Below are positions 1 to 6,231 of a DNA stretch of 6,321 nt, in pieces. Source of the DNA: Oscillospiraceae bacterium (lineage in GTDB: Bacteria > Bacillota > Clostridia > Oscillospirales > Acutalibacteraceae); NCBI GenBank assembly GCA_022508705.1, contig JAFLUO010000095.1, positions 1 through 6,321 of the forward strand, read 5' to 3'. The position numbers and the translations under genes were made by a program. Every line of letters begins with the position of its first letter. The first letter of the stretch is position 1. A model generated the notes under the pieces. The model was not told the DNA's origin. It did not search any database and saw only the letters and a list, made by a program, of their open reading frames with translations.

Positions 1-72
1 ATTTGTCATCAGTTTTTAAAAAAAATAGCTCAAAAGGATAAAATTATTGACAAGCTTGTTAAAAAAATATAA
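1..72 (+). CDS. Possible C-terminal end of an upstream gene (partial)
   Basis: Reading frame 1 is open from the window edge to a TAA at 70-72 and gives 23 residues ending in KLVKKI. The peptide is basic and amphipathic (several K, with I/L/V at helix-like spacing), as at many protein C-termini. There is no start in view and no recognisable domain. In DNA this AT-rich, a 23-codon open frame can occur by chance. The candidate promoter at 47-75 overlaps it. I make no functional call. Confidence 0.3.
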   Translation: MCHQFLKKIAQKDKIIDKLVKKI

Positions 73-75
73 ACT
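47..75 (+). promoter_or_regulatory. Candidate sigma-A-type promoter for the VanY-like gene
   Basis: A perfect TTGACA (-35) lies at 47-52. It is followed either by TAAACT at 70-75 (17-nt spacer, 4 of 6 matches to TATAAT) or by TATAAA at 68-73 (15-nt spacer, 5 of 6). Transcription would start near 80-84, about 25 nt before the ATG at 108. The spacer contains the 10-bp perfect palindrome ACAAGCTTGT (50-59), a possible operator. AT-rich DNA produces such boxes easily, so this is a candidate only. Confidence 0.4.
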
Positions 76-95
76 AAATATAGTTTTTGAAAGAA

Positions 96-100
96 AAAGG
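96..100 (+). promoter_or_regulatory. Ribosome binding site that fixes the VanY-like start
   Basis: AAAGG lies 7 nt upstream of the ATG at 108, which is good Shine-Dalgarno spacing. The alternative in-frame TTG at 87 lies upstream of this site and has no purine-rich sequence at the right distance. The ATG at 108 is therefore taken as the start. Confidence 0.65.
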
Positions 101-107
101 TATTTTT

Positions 108-1016
108 ATGGCAATACATATCACAAGACGGGAGCTTAAAATTAAAACTCGGCTTTTTGCGGCGCTTGTTATTATTTTAGGCACAATGTCAATTCTTTAT
201 TTTGCTTTTTGCAAAGGAAAAGGCTACAGTCAAATAAAAATTGAAACGAAGCAGACGGAAGCTGTTGGCGACGAGCCGACAAAAAATCAAGAACCGGAAA
301 CCCCCGACGAGCCTGTTTCTGACAGTGAACCCGAGCCTGAAAATCAAGACGGAATTGAAAATGAAGGCGAAAGTGACACTGAACCCGAGAGCGAGAGCGA
401 GCCTGAATCCAAGCCTCATATTTCTTGGGAATCCTACGATCCCTTAGAGGTTCTTGCCGGAGATGATTGGATGCTTGCTCTTATAAACGCCAATCACCCC
501 ATAGGCAAAAACTATTCGCCCAATCTTTCCCCGATAATTTCGGGTTCAATGGTTACTGCGGACAGCAGAGTTTCCGAAGCATATCAAAAAATGTATAACG
601 ACGCAAAGGCTCAGGATATTATTTTAGCTCCTTATGCGGCTTATTTATCCTACTACCGCCAGCAGGAAAATTACAATAACCTTGTAAATAATTTTATTGA
701 GCAGGGTATGAGCGAGGAAGAGGCGAAAAACTCGGCAAATTCCCGAATAGACGAGCCAGGAACAAGCGAAAGCGGAGCAGGATTGAGCGTTGATATTATA
801 GGGACAAGCTCCGATTTTGACAAGACGAAGGAATACGCTTGGCTCACGGCAAATGCGCATAAATACGGATTTATTTTGCGGTATCCGGAAGAAAAATTTG
901 CAATAACGGGAGTGCGTGCCCGCCCTTGGCATTGGCGATATGTGGGCGTTGACGCCGCAACTGAAATAAAAACGCAAAACCTTTGTCTTGAAGAATATTT
1001 GGAAAAGAATAATTGA
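108..1016 (+). CDS. Membrane-anchored VanY-like M15B protein with degenerate active site
   Basis: The product has 302 residues. Its N-terminus is short and basic, followed by one hydrophobic helix at about 17-34 (signal anchor, no lipobox seen), an acidic Pro/Glu/Ser-rich linker at about 47-103, and a VanY/D-Ala-D-Ala carboxypeptidase-type fold at about 112-298. The family frame is clear: the NHPI...SPNL opening, a YNNLVNNFIEQG segment, PGTSE..AGLSVDI, and PWHWRYVG near the C-terminus. Active M15B enzymes carry YRSY, SEHQxGxAxD and ExWH. Here these read YLSY (Leu180 for the substrate-binding Arg), SESGAGLSVD (Ser222 for a zinc His; Asp229 kept) and RPWH (Arg272 for the catalytic Glu; His275 kept). 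Family knowledge says His/Asp/His bind zinc and Glu is the general base, so I infer little or no peptidase activity. It may bind cell-wall peptides or act as a scaffold on the outer face of the membrane. The gene is monocistronic, between a candidate promoter and a terminator. The fold call is secure; the function is not. Confidence 0.88.
   Translation: MAIHITRRELKIKTRLFAALVIILGTMSILYFAFCKGKGYSQIKIETKQTEAVGDEPTKNQEPETPDEPVSDSEPEPENQDGIENEGESDTEPESESEPESKPHISWESYDPLEVLAGDDWMLALINANHPIGKNYSPNLSPIISGSMVTADSRVSEAYQKMYNDAKAQDIILAPYAAYLSYYRQQENYNNLVNNFIEQGMSEEEAKNSANSRIDEPGTSESGAGLSVDIIGTSSDFDKTKEYAWLTANAHKYGFILRYPEEKFAITGVRARPWHWRYVGVDAATEIKTQNLCLEEYLEKNN
321..389 (+). repeat. Imperfect in-frame direct repeat in the acidic linker coding region
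   Basis: The 15-nt units at 321-335 and 375-389 (GACAGTGAACCCGAG and GACACTGAACCCGAG) differ at one base and are offset by 54 nt, or 18 codons. They encode DSEPE and DTEPE. This suggests that the surface linker of the VanY-like protein grew by in-frame duplication, a common way for wall-spanning spacers to change length. Confidence 0.55.
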
Positions 1017-1043
1017 TTAAAATCATATAATATAAATAAAATA

Positions 1044-1088
1044 AACCTCACGGAAAATGTTCATCTACTTCCCGTGAGGTTATTTTTT
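1044..1088. terminator. Bidirectional rho-independent terminator between convergent genes
   Basis: AACCTCACGG (1044-1053) pairs perfectly with CCGTGAGGTT (1072-1081), giving a 10-bp stem with an 18-nt loop. On the plus strand TTTTTT follows at 1083-1088, 28 nt past the VanY-like stop. On the minus strand the stem is followed by a T-rich run (complement of 1030-1043), about 45 nt past the TAG of the membrane protein gene at 1128. It can therefore end both transcripts. The rest of the 1017-1127 gap shows nothing else. Confidence 0.85.
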
Positions 1089-1127
1089 GCCTTATAAAAA
1101 CACATCAGCTAACGTAATTTTTTCACA

Positions 1128-2018
1128 CTAACTTTCTGCTTTTTCTGTCTTTTCCTGTTCTTCCTTTAACATTTGGCTTGCCTTTTTTGCCTGTTTCCCA
1201 GCCTTTTTAGCTTGCTTTTGAGCCTTTTTAGCTTTTCTCTCTGCTTTCTTTGCCTTTTTTATTGCCTTTTCGGCGTCATCGTCTGAATTTACGATAATTA
1301 CCGCCAAAGACCAGATAAGAATTGCAATCATTATGAATAATACGGTGAAAAACGCATTTTCATAACGGAGTTCTATCACATCGCCGAACATTTGCAGAAG
1401 GAATGAATCCGAGCCTAATATACTGCCGAGTGTTGTTGTGCCGTCAACGAGCGGATTTGCAAATCGTGTTACGAAAATTGTGTTTGATACAATTCCCAAA
1501 ACCGCACCCGCTCCTGCAATGGCGGCAACAAGTTTTGGCTTATTTTTGAATATTGAAACAATCAAAATAACCAATGCCAAAACAAGCACAACTGCAAAAA
1601 GAGCAAGTGAAATTACAAGCGGACGAAGCTGTGCGTTGTGGAAAAGCATTTCCCTGATATTTACATCTTCCCCTGACGACGCCATATTTATAAGCGATTT
1701 AAATTCGTCAAGCTTTGCAAGGCAGATATAACCGTCAGTAATCTCTGTTACCTGCTGGGTCGGGTCAGAATTGGGCAAAAATAAATTTGCAAGACCTTCA
1801 AGAATACTGCCCGAATTGAGAATATCCGAAATATTGTTCATCAGCTTCATTGCGTTTGTCCAGTCAAGAGCATAGTAAATCAAATTCATGAAATACGTTA
1901 CCGGAAAAACCGCAACGGCAAGAACAGCGGTAACTACTCTGTACATTATGTCAAAGCCAGTTGATTTTTTCTTTGCCTTTTTTTTGTTTTCTTTTACTTC
2001 GTTTGTTGTTTTACTCAT
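1128..2018 (-). CDS. Unrecognised four-helix membrane protein with Ala/Lys heptad tail
   Basis: The product has 296 residues and I do not recognise the family. In order it shows a Lys-rich cytosolic N-terminus (1-22, KENKKKAKKK), TM1 at about 27-50, a long polar segment at about 51-131 that is probably extracytoplasmic (with NSDPTQQV and an amphipathic part), TM2 at about 132-157, a short KNKPK loop, TM3 at about 163-185, a second outer loop, TM4 at about 222-244, an acidic DDDAE hinge, and a basic helical tail at about 249-296. The positive-inside rule puts both termini in the cytosol. The tail holds four consecutive heptads starting AKKA at residues 256, 263, 270 and 277. The ATG at 2018 is chosen because AAGGTG lies 6 nt upstream; the in-frame ATG at 2087 would overlap glnS by about 59 nt. 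It is the last gene of the minus-strand cluster, 10 nt after glnS. Ala and Lys codons are strongly repeated in the tail. The real-gene call is strong; the function is unknown. Confidence 0.85.
   Translation of the reverse strand: MSKTTNEVKENKKKAKKKSTGFDIMYRVVTAVLAVAVFPVTYFMNLIYYALDWTNAMKLMNNISDILNSGSILEGLANLFLPNSDPTQQVTEITDGYICLAKLDEFKSLINMASSGEDVNIREMLFHNAQLRPLVISLALFAVVLVLALVILIVSIFKNKPKLVAAIAGAGAVLGIVSNTIFVTRFANPLVDGTTTLGSILGSDSFLLQMFGDVIELRYENAFFTVLFIMIAILIWSLAVIIVNSDDDAEKAIKKAKKAERKAKKAQKQAKKAGKQAKKASQMLKEEQEKTEKAES
1200..1234 (-). repeat. Exact 14-nt direct repeat with 21-nt period in the AKKA tail
   Basis: AGCCTTTTTAGCTT occurs at 1200-1213 and again at 1221-1234. The 21-nt offset is exactly seven codons, so the DNA repeat matches the protein heptads that begin AKKA. 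This indicates growth by in-frame tandem duplication, and the tail may vary in heptad number between strains. Confidence 0.7.
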
Positions 2019-2024
2019 TGTTAA

Positions 2025-2030
2025 CACCTT
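2025..2030 (-). promoter_or_regulatory. Ribosome binding site for the membrane protein, overlapping the glnS stop
   Basis: On the minus strand AAGGTG sits 6 nt before the ATG at 2018. Its first two bases are the last two bases of the glnS TAA (2031-2029). The position fixes the start of the downstream gene and fits reinitiation by ribosomes that finish glnS. Confidence 0.7.
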
Positions 2031-3693
2031 ACTTTCCCCATGAAGAATTGAGCTGTACCGTTCTGTTGAATACAATTCTGTCTTCATTGGAATCTTTATC
2101 TACGCAGAAATAACCCTGACGCATAAATTGGAATGTGTCACCCGCTTTAATATTTTCTGCTATGCCTTTCTCAACAAGGCAATTATTTAACACAATAAGG
2201 GAGTCGGGATTAAGAAAATCCTTATATGTTCCGTTGGATTCATCGGCAGGGTTTTCCACCGTAAAGAGCCTGTCATAAAGTCTGATTTCAGCCTTTACAC
2301 TGCCCTCTTTGCTTGCCCAATGGATAGTACCCTTAACCTTTCGTCCGTCAGGAGCGTTGCCGCCGCGGGATTCCGGGTCATAAGTACAGTGAACACATGT
2401 AACCTCGCCGTTTTCGTCTGTATCGTACGAAACGCATCTAACAAGATAAGCGCTTTTAAGGCGAACCTCATTGCCCGGGAAAAGTCTGAAATACTTTTTA
2501 ACGGGCTCTGCCATAAAGTCTTCCTGCTCAATGTAAATTTCCTTTGAAAATACAACCTTTCTCTTGCCCATTTCAGGGTGGTCGGGGTGAATTTCAACCT
2601 CTAATTCCTCAGTCTGCCCGTCGGGGTAATTGTCAATTACAACCTTTAACGGACGAAGAACCGCCATAGCCCTCGGAGCATTTGCATTAAGATTATCCCT
2701 AACGCAAGCCTCAATAAGACCGTAATCAACGGTGCTGTCTGCCTTTGAAACGCCGATTCTGCTTATGAAATCACGCAAAGCCTCGGCAGGGTAACCTCTT
2801 CTTCTCATTCCGCAAAGTGTAATCATTCTCGGGTCGTCCCATCCCGAAACTATGCCCTCGTTTACCATTTCAAGAAGCTTACGCTTGCTTGTAATGCAAT
2901 AGTTTATATTAAGCCTTGCAAATTCAATCTGACGGGGCGGATTTTTGAAAAGACCCGTTTGCTCAATAAACCAATTATAAAGGGGACGGTGATTTTCAAA
3001 CTCAAGGGAGCAAAGAGAATGTGTTACGCCCTCTCTTGCATCTGAAAGGGGATGCGCAAAATCGTACATGGGGTAAACGCACCATTTGTCGCCCGTCTGA
3101 TGATGCGAAACATGAGAAATTCTGTAAATTACAGGGTCACGCATATTAAGGTTCGGTGATGCCATGTCAATCTTAGCGCGAAGAACCTTTTCACCGTTTG
3201 CAAATTCACCCTCTGTCATTCTGCGGAAAAGCTCTCTGTTCTCCTCTACGCTTCTGTTTCTGTACGGGCTTTCTTTACCCGCCTGAGTAAGAGTTCCTCT
3301 GTACTCTCTTATTTCATCGGCCGAAAGGTCGTCAACATAAGCCAGGCCTTTGTCAATAAGAATAAGCGCGCATTCATAAAGAAAATCAAAATAGCTTGAA
3401 GCAAAAAGACATTTTTCCCACTTAAAGCCCAGCCATTCAATGTCCTCCTTTATGGCGTCAATATATTCGGTGTCTTCCTTTTGAGGATTAGTATCGTCAA
3501 GACGAAGATTGCAAATTCCGCCGTATTTTTCAGCAGTGCTGAAATCAATGCAAATAGCTTTTGCGTGACCTATGTGCAAATATCCGTTAGGCTCCGGGGG
3601 AAAACGGGTTTGAACGTGATCGTAAACGCCTTTTTCAAGATCCTCGTCAATAAAATCGTGAATAAAATTTGATGCTTTTACCATTTCTTCCAT
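2029..3693 (-). CDS. glnS: Glutaminyl-tRNA synthetase (class I)
   Basis: The product charges tRNA(Gln) with glutamine using ATP, in the cytosol. It has 554 residues, the usual length for bacterial GlnRS (the E. coli enzyme is the same length). Visible motifs are FPPEPNGYLHIGHAK (31-45; HIGH signature at 40-43), the GlnRS-typical RLDDTNP (64-70), the tRNA acceptor-binding region around DPVIYRI and WCVYPMYDFAHPLSDA (204-219), and ITSKRKL (267-273) as the KMSKS-type loop. The beta-barrel anticodon-binding domain follows from about 340 to 550. No key residue is missing. The ATG at 3693 is preferred over the one at 3684 because AGAGG lies 9 nt upstream, inside the last two gltX codons. The gene begins 5 nt after gltX and is followed 10 nt later by the membrane protein gene. 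GlnRS is absent from many Gram-positives, which use the GatCAB amidotransferase route, so its presence implies direct Gln-tRNA formation here. Confidence 0.97.
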   Translation of the reverse strand: MEEMVKASNFIHDFIDEDLEKGVYDHVQTRFPPEPNGYLHIGHAKAICIDFSTAEKYGGICNLRLDDTNPQKEDTEYIDAIKEDIEWLGFKWEKCLFASSYFDFLYECALILIDKGLAYVDDLSADEIREYRGTLTQAGKESPYRNRSVEENRELFRRMTEGEFANGEKVLRAKIDMASPNLNMRDPVIYRISHVSHHQTGDKWCVYPMYDFAHPLSDAREGVTHSLCSLEFENHRPLYNWFIEQTGLFKNPPRQIEFARLNINYCITSKRKLLEMVNEGIVSGWDDPRMITLCGMRRRGYPAEALRDFISRIGVSKADSTVDYGLIEACVRDNLNANAPRAMAVLRPLKVVIDNYPDGQTEELEVEIHPDHPEMGKRKVVFSKEIYIEQEDFMAEPVKKYFRLFPGNEVRLKSAYLVRCVSYDTDENGEVTCVHCTYDPESRGGNAPDGRKVKGTIHWASKEGSVKAEIRLYDRLFTVENPADESNGTYKDFLNPDSLIVLNNCLVEKGIAENIKAGDTFQFMRQGYFCVDKDSNEDRIVFNRTVQLNSSWGK

Positions 3694-3698
3694 TGTAT

Positions 3699-5354
3699 TT
3701 AACCTCTGTAAAAATTGATTGCCGTATCTATTCTTGCATTCACCTCGTCAGTACCGAGAGCCTGCATAATGTAATAAAGGTCAGGCGAATTAACTCTTGA
3801 CGTAATTGCCACTCTTATAACGGTTGTGACATCGCCTACATGTCCCTTAAACAGTTCGGGATTTGCTTTGTATTCCTTAACGTTTGGGGTATATCCGCAA
3901 AGTGTACACAGCTCTTTGATTTTGGCAAACCACTCGTCTTTAGTATCATTTTCCGAATAAAGTTCTTTATACTTCGTAAGTATCTCCGCCGCATCTTCCC
4001 TTTCAATATGTTCGGGAAGCGTAATATCGGGAGTATAAATTTCATTATAGAAATATGAAAGGTAATCTCTGACCTCACTCCAGCAGGCAATGTCCTTTCG
4101 GGGCTTCGGGTTATCTCTGTCAATATTGAAAATCGCCTTTGCCTTTTCTGGATTTGATGTCAAAAGTTCGTAAAGCTCTGTGTCATAATCCTTTGCCCAA
4201 TCGGTTACATAATCATAAACCTGCTCGGCTGTCATCAGCGAAATGACGTTCTTTGAAACATCATTGAATTTAACAAGGTCAAAAAGCGCACCCGAAACTG
4301 ACATCTTCTTGAAATTGAAGGGGAATTTTGACACGCTTTCCGTTTTGTTTGCTCTGCGCCAGTCCTCAAAATTTGAATTGAGTATTGTAAGGATATATTC
4401 CTGCACGCTCTCTTTAGGATAACCCTTTTCAATATAATAAGTAACGTTTGCTTCAGGGTCTTTTCTCTTTGAAAGTTTGCGTTTGCCGCCGTTTTCCTCT
4501 TTCATAAGCGGTGCTATGTGAGCGTATTTCACGGGGCGGAAGCCGAGAGCCTTAAAAAGCTCAATATGAAGGGGAACGGAAGCAATCCATTCGTCGCCAC
4601 GGACCACGTGAGTTGTCCTCATTAAATGGTCGTCAACCGCGTGAGCAAAATGATATGTTGGAATTCCGTCTGTTTTGAGAATAACAACGTCGTTCACGTT
4701 TTCGCTCATCTCAATTTTGCCCTTTATCATATCGTCAAATTTGATTTTACGGGTAATGTCACCTTCAGAGCGAAGCCTTACGGTAAAAGGTATTCCTGCA
4801 TTTATCTTTTCAATAATTTCTTCGTCGGTTAAATCTCTGCAACGGGCATATTTTCCGTAATAGCCCTTAATGTCCTCGTTTTCCTGCAATTCATGGATTT
4901 TCTCTAAATCCTCTGCTGTGCAAAAGCAAGGGTATGCTCTGCCCTCTTCAACTAATTTTTTAGCAAAAGTGCGGTAAATGTCACGGCGTTTGCTTTGTGT
5001 ATACGGTCCGTATTCGCCTTGTTCCGTCTCAAATCCCGTAACACCTTCATCAGGCGCAATTCCGAAAGCGGAAAGTCCGTTTACTATGCAGGAAACCCCG
5101 TCTGTGATTTCGCGTTTTTTGTCCGTATCCTCAATTCTGAGCATAAACACACCGTTTGTAGAATCAGCGGTGAATTTTGAGGCAAAGCCTGCATAAAGCC
5201 CGCCGAAATGGAGATACCCCGTAGGGCTGGGCGCAAATCTTGTAACTCTTGCCCCCTCAGGCAAATCACGGGCCGAGTATTTCTCCTCATAAAATTCGGG
5301 AGTTTTTGTAACGTCAGGAAAAATTAAATCCGCAATTTTTTTACAGTCTGTCAT
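3699..5354 (-). CDS. gltX: Glutamyl-tRNA synthetase (class I)
   Basis: The product activates glutamate and charges tRNA(Glu), feeding translation and, in organisms with the C5 route, tetrapyrrole synthesis. It has 551 residues. Motifs are RFAPSPTGYLHFGG (39-52; HIGH-type, HFGG), IEDTD (74-78), the zinc-knuckle cysteines CFC (143-145) and Cys172 in YARCRD, VRGDEW (251-256) and KLSKRKD (293-299; KMSKS loop). A helical anticodon-binding region runs from about 345 to 545. It is longer than the roughly 470-500 residues of most bacterial GluRS, partly because about 36 residues precede the conserved VTRFAPSPTG. The CRH that completes the E. coli zinc site reads CRD here. The ATG at 5354 is chosen because AGAGGA lies 5 nt upstream; extending to 5444 would overlap the preceding gene by 80 nt. 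Next to glnS it is likely a discriminating enzyme for tRNA(Glu) only, which is inference. Confidence 0.96.
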   Translation of the reverse strand: MTDCKKIADLIFPDVTKTPEFYEEKYSARDLPEGARVTRFAPSPTGYLHFGGLYAGFASKFTADSTNGVFMLRIEDTDKKREITDGVSCIVNGLSAFGIAPDEGVTGFETEQGEYGPYTQSKRRDIYRTFAKKLVEEGRAYPCFCTAEDLEKIHELQENEDIKGYYGKYARCRDLTDEEIIEKINAGIPFTVRLRSEGDITRKIKFDDMIKGKIEMSENVNDVVILKTDGIPTYHFAHAVDDHLMRTTHVVRGDEWIASVPLHIELFKALGFRPVKYAHIAPLMKEENGGKRKLSKRKDPEANVTYYIEKGYPKESVQEYILTILNSNFEDWRRANKTESVSKFPFNFKKMSVSGALFDLVKFNDVSKNVISLMTAEQVYDYVTDWAKDYDTELYELLTSNPEKAKAIFNIDRDNPKPRKDIACWSEVRDYLSYFYNEIYTPDITLPEHIEREDAAEILTKYKELYSENDTKDEWFAKIKELCTLCGYTPNVKEYKANPELFKGHVGDVTTVIRVAITSRVNSPDLYYIMQALGTDEVNARIDTAINFYRG

Positions 5355-5359
5355 ATATG

Positions 5360-5366
5360 TCCTCTC
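5360..5366 (-). promoter_or_regulatory. Ribosome binding site of gltX, overlapping the upstream stop codon
   Basis: GAGAGGA (minus strand, 5366-5360) lies 5 nt before the gltX ATG and shares its first two bases with the TGA of the phosphodiesterase gene (5367-5365). It is the strongest Shine-Dalgarno sequence in the window and decides the gltX start. It also implies coupling to the upstream gene. Confidence 0.75.
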
Positions 5367-6231
5367 AATCAGGTAATATTGCGTTGGTTGTAATATATTT
5401 AACGCCGTTTTCAAGCATTGTGTTAAGCGTTTCTTTTGTGTCAACTGTCCAACAGGCCGTTTTTACGTCGTTTTCGTGGGCTTTTTCAATCAAATCGCCG
5501 TTTTTAAGATTTCTCTTTGCATTAAATGCAACAGCGAATTTATTGTAAATACAAACGTCTAACTTTTCTTCCGTAATTTTGCCCATTAAATACCAAAGCT
5601 CCATATTGGGTGAAAGACGGCGAAATTCACGCAAAATCTGCGGGTGGAAGGATATTACTATAACGCTGTCCTCAATGCCGTAATCGCATATTATTTTGTA
5701 AAGACTTTCAACTTTGTCAACACGCTTGTCCTTAACCTCAATCATAGCTTTTTTGCCGCTCTGAGCGCAAATGTCAAGGTACTCTTCAACCGTGCACATG
5801 CGAGCCTGCGGATAATCGTTAATATTGGCGCCGTTATTAAACTTAATGGTTTTCAGTTCTTCATAGGAAAAGTCTTTAACGTCGCCTTTTCGCTCGGTCA
5901 TTGACTGCATATTGTAATCGTGAATGATTACCCATTTGCCGTCGGTTGTGTAATGCACATCGCACTCCAAGGCATAGTAATTTTCTTTTGCGGCTAATTG
6001 AAATGCCTCAAGGGTGTTTTCGGGTGCCGCCGCTGAAAGACCGCGGTGAGCGGTAAGATGCACGTTTTCTGTATCACCCTCGGCAATTTCAGAAAAATGC
6101 AAAAGCGGCTTTGCCACTTTTTTGCCGTAACGCATTTTAACATACACTCTGTTCATTCCGAGAGCCGTTATCGCAGTAGTTCCTGCAAAAACAGACAGTG
6201 CAATTTTTGAATTTCTTTTCACAATTACCAT
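5365..6231 (-). CDS. Glycerophosphodiester phosphodiesterase family protein, probably membrane-anchored
   Basis: The family hydrolyses glycerophosphodiesters to glycerol-3-phosphate and an alcohol, in lipid turnover and phosphate/glycerol scavenging. The product has 288 residues. A basic KRNSK start is followed by a hydrophobic stretch at about 10-26, then a TIM-barrel GDPD domain from about 58 to 285. Catalytic and metal-site motifs are intact: AHRG (61-64; His62), PENT (70-73), LECDV (Glu89, Asp91), IHD (103-105; His104), IEVK (164-167; Glu165, Lys167), WTVD (261-264) and a closing ITTN (280-283). It therefore looks active, probably outside the membrane or held at its surface; the exact substrate cannot be read. 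The annotated ATG (6231) has GGAAAGG only 2 nt upstream, which is too close. The in-frame GTG at 6222, giving MKRNSK, is 11 nt from it and may be the true start. The Shine-Dalgarno sequence and ATG both lie inside a long inverted repeat (6223-6305). It is the first visible gene of the cluster and ends 10 nt before gltX. Confidence 0.93.
   Translation of the reverse strand: MVIVKRNSKIALSVFAGTTAITALGMNRVYVKMRYGKKVAKPLLHFSEIAEGDTENVHLTAHRGLSAAAPENTLEAFQLAAKENYYALECDVHYTTDGKWVIIHDYNMQSMTERKGDVKDFSYEELKTIKFNNGANINDYPQARMCTVEEYLDICAQSGKKAMIEVKDKRVDKVESLYKIICDYGIEDSVIVISFHPQILREFRRLSPNMELWYLMGKITEEKLDVCIYNKFAVAFNAKRNLKNGDLIEKAHENDVKTACWTVDTKETLNTMLENGVKYITTNAILPD

Noticed and set aside
87..107. TTG start at 87 for the VanY-like gene
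   Set aside because: There is no SD upstream of it, and the well-spaced AAAGG lies between it and the ATG at 108.
671..1051. Minus-strand open frame opposite the VanY-like gene and through the terminator
   Set aside because: It is antisense to a well-supported family protein, has no domain, and would run through the terminator hairpin.
1438..1731. Plus-strand open frame opposite the membrane protein gene
   Set aside because: It is low-complexity Thr/Ala/Ser sequence produced by reading the hydrophobic coding strand backwards. It has no SD and no recognisable domain.
2019..2087. N-terminal extension of the four-helix membrane protein to the ATG at 2087
   Set aside because: It would overlap the 3' end of glnS by about 59 nt, lacks an SD at proper spacing, and the ATG at 2018 has AAGGTG 6 nt upstream.
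5355..5444. N-terminal extension of gltX to 5444
   Set aside because: It would overlap the phosphodiesterase gene by 80 nt, adds residues unlike any GluRS, and the ATG at 5354 has a very strong SD.
1128..6231. Idea that the cluster is an aminoacyl-lipid (MprF-like) pathway because it joins tRNA synthetases and lipid enzymes
   Set aside because: No aminoacyl-phosphatidylglycerol synthase domain is visible. The four-helix protein is too small and lacks the soluble transferase domain, and known MprF substrates are mainly Lys/Ala-tRNA.
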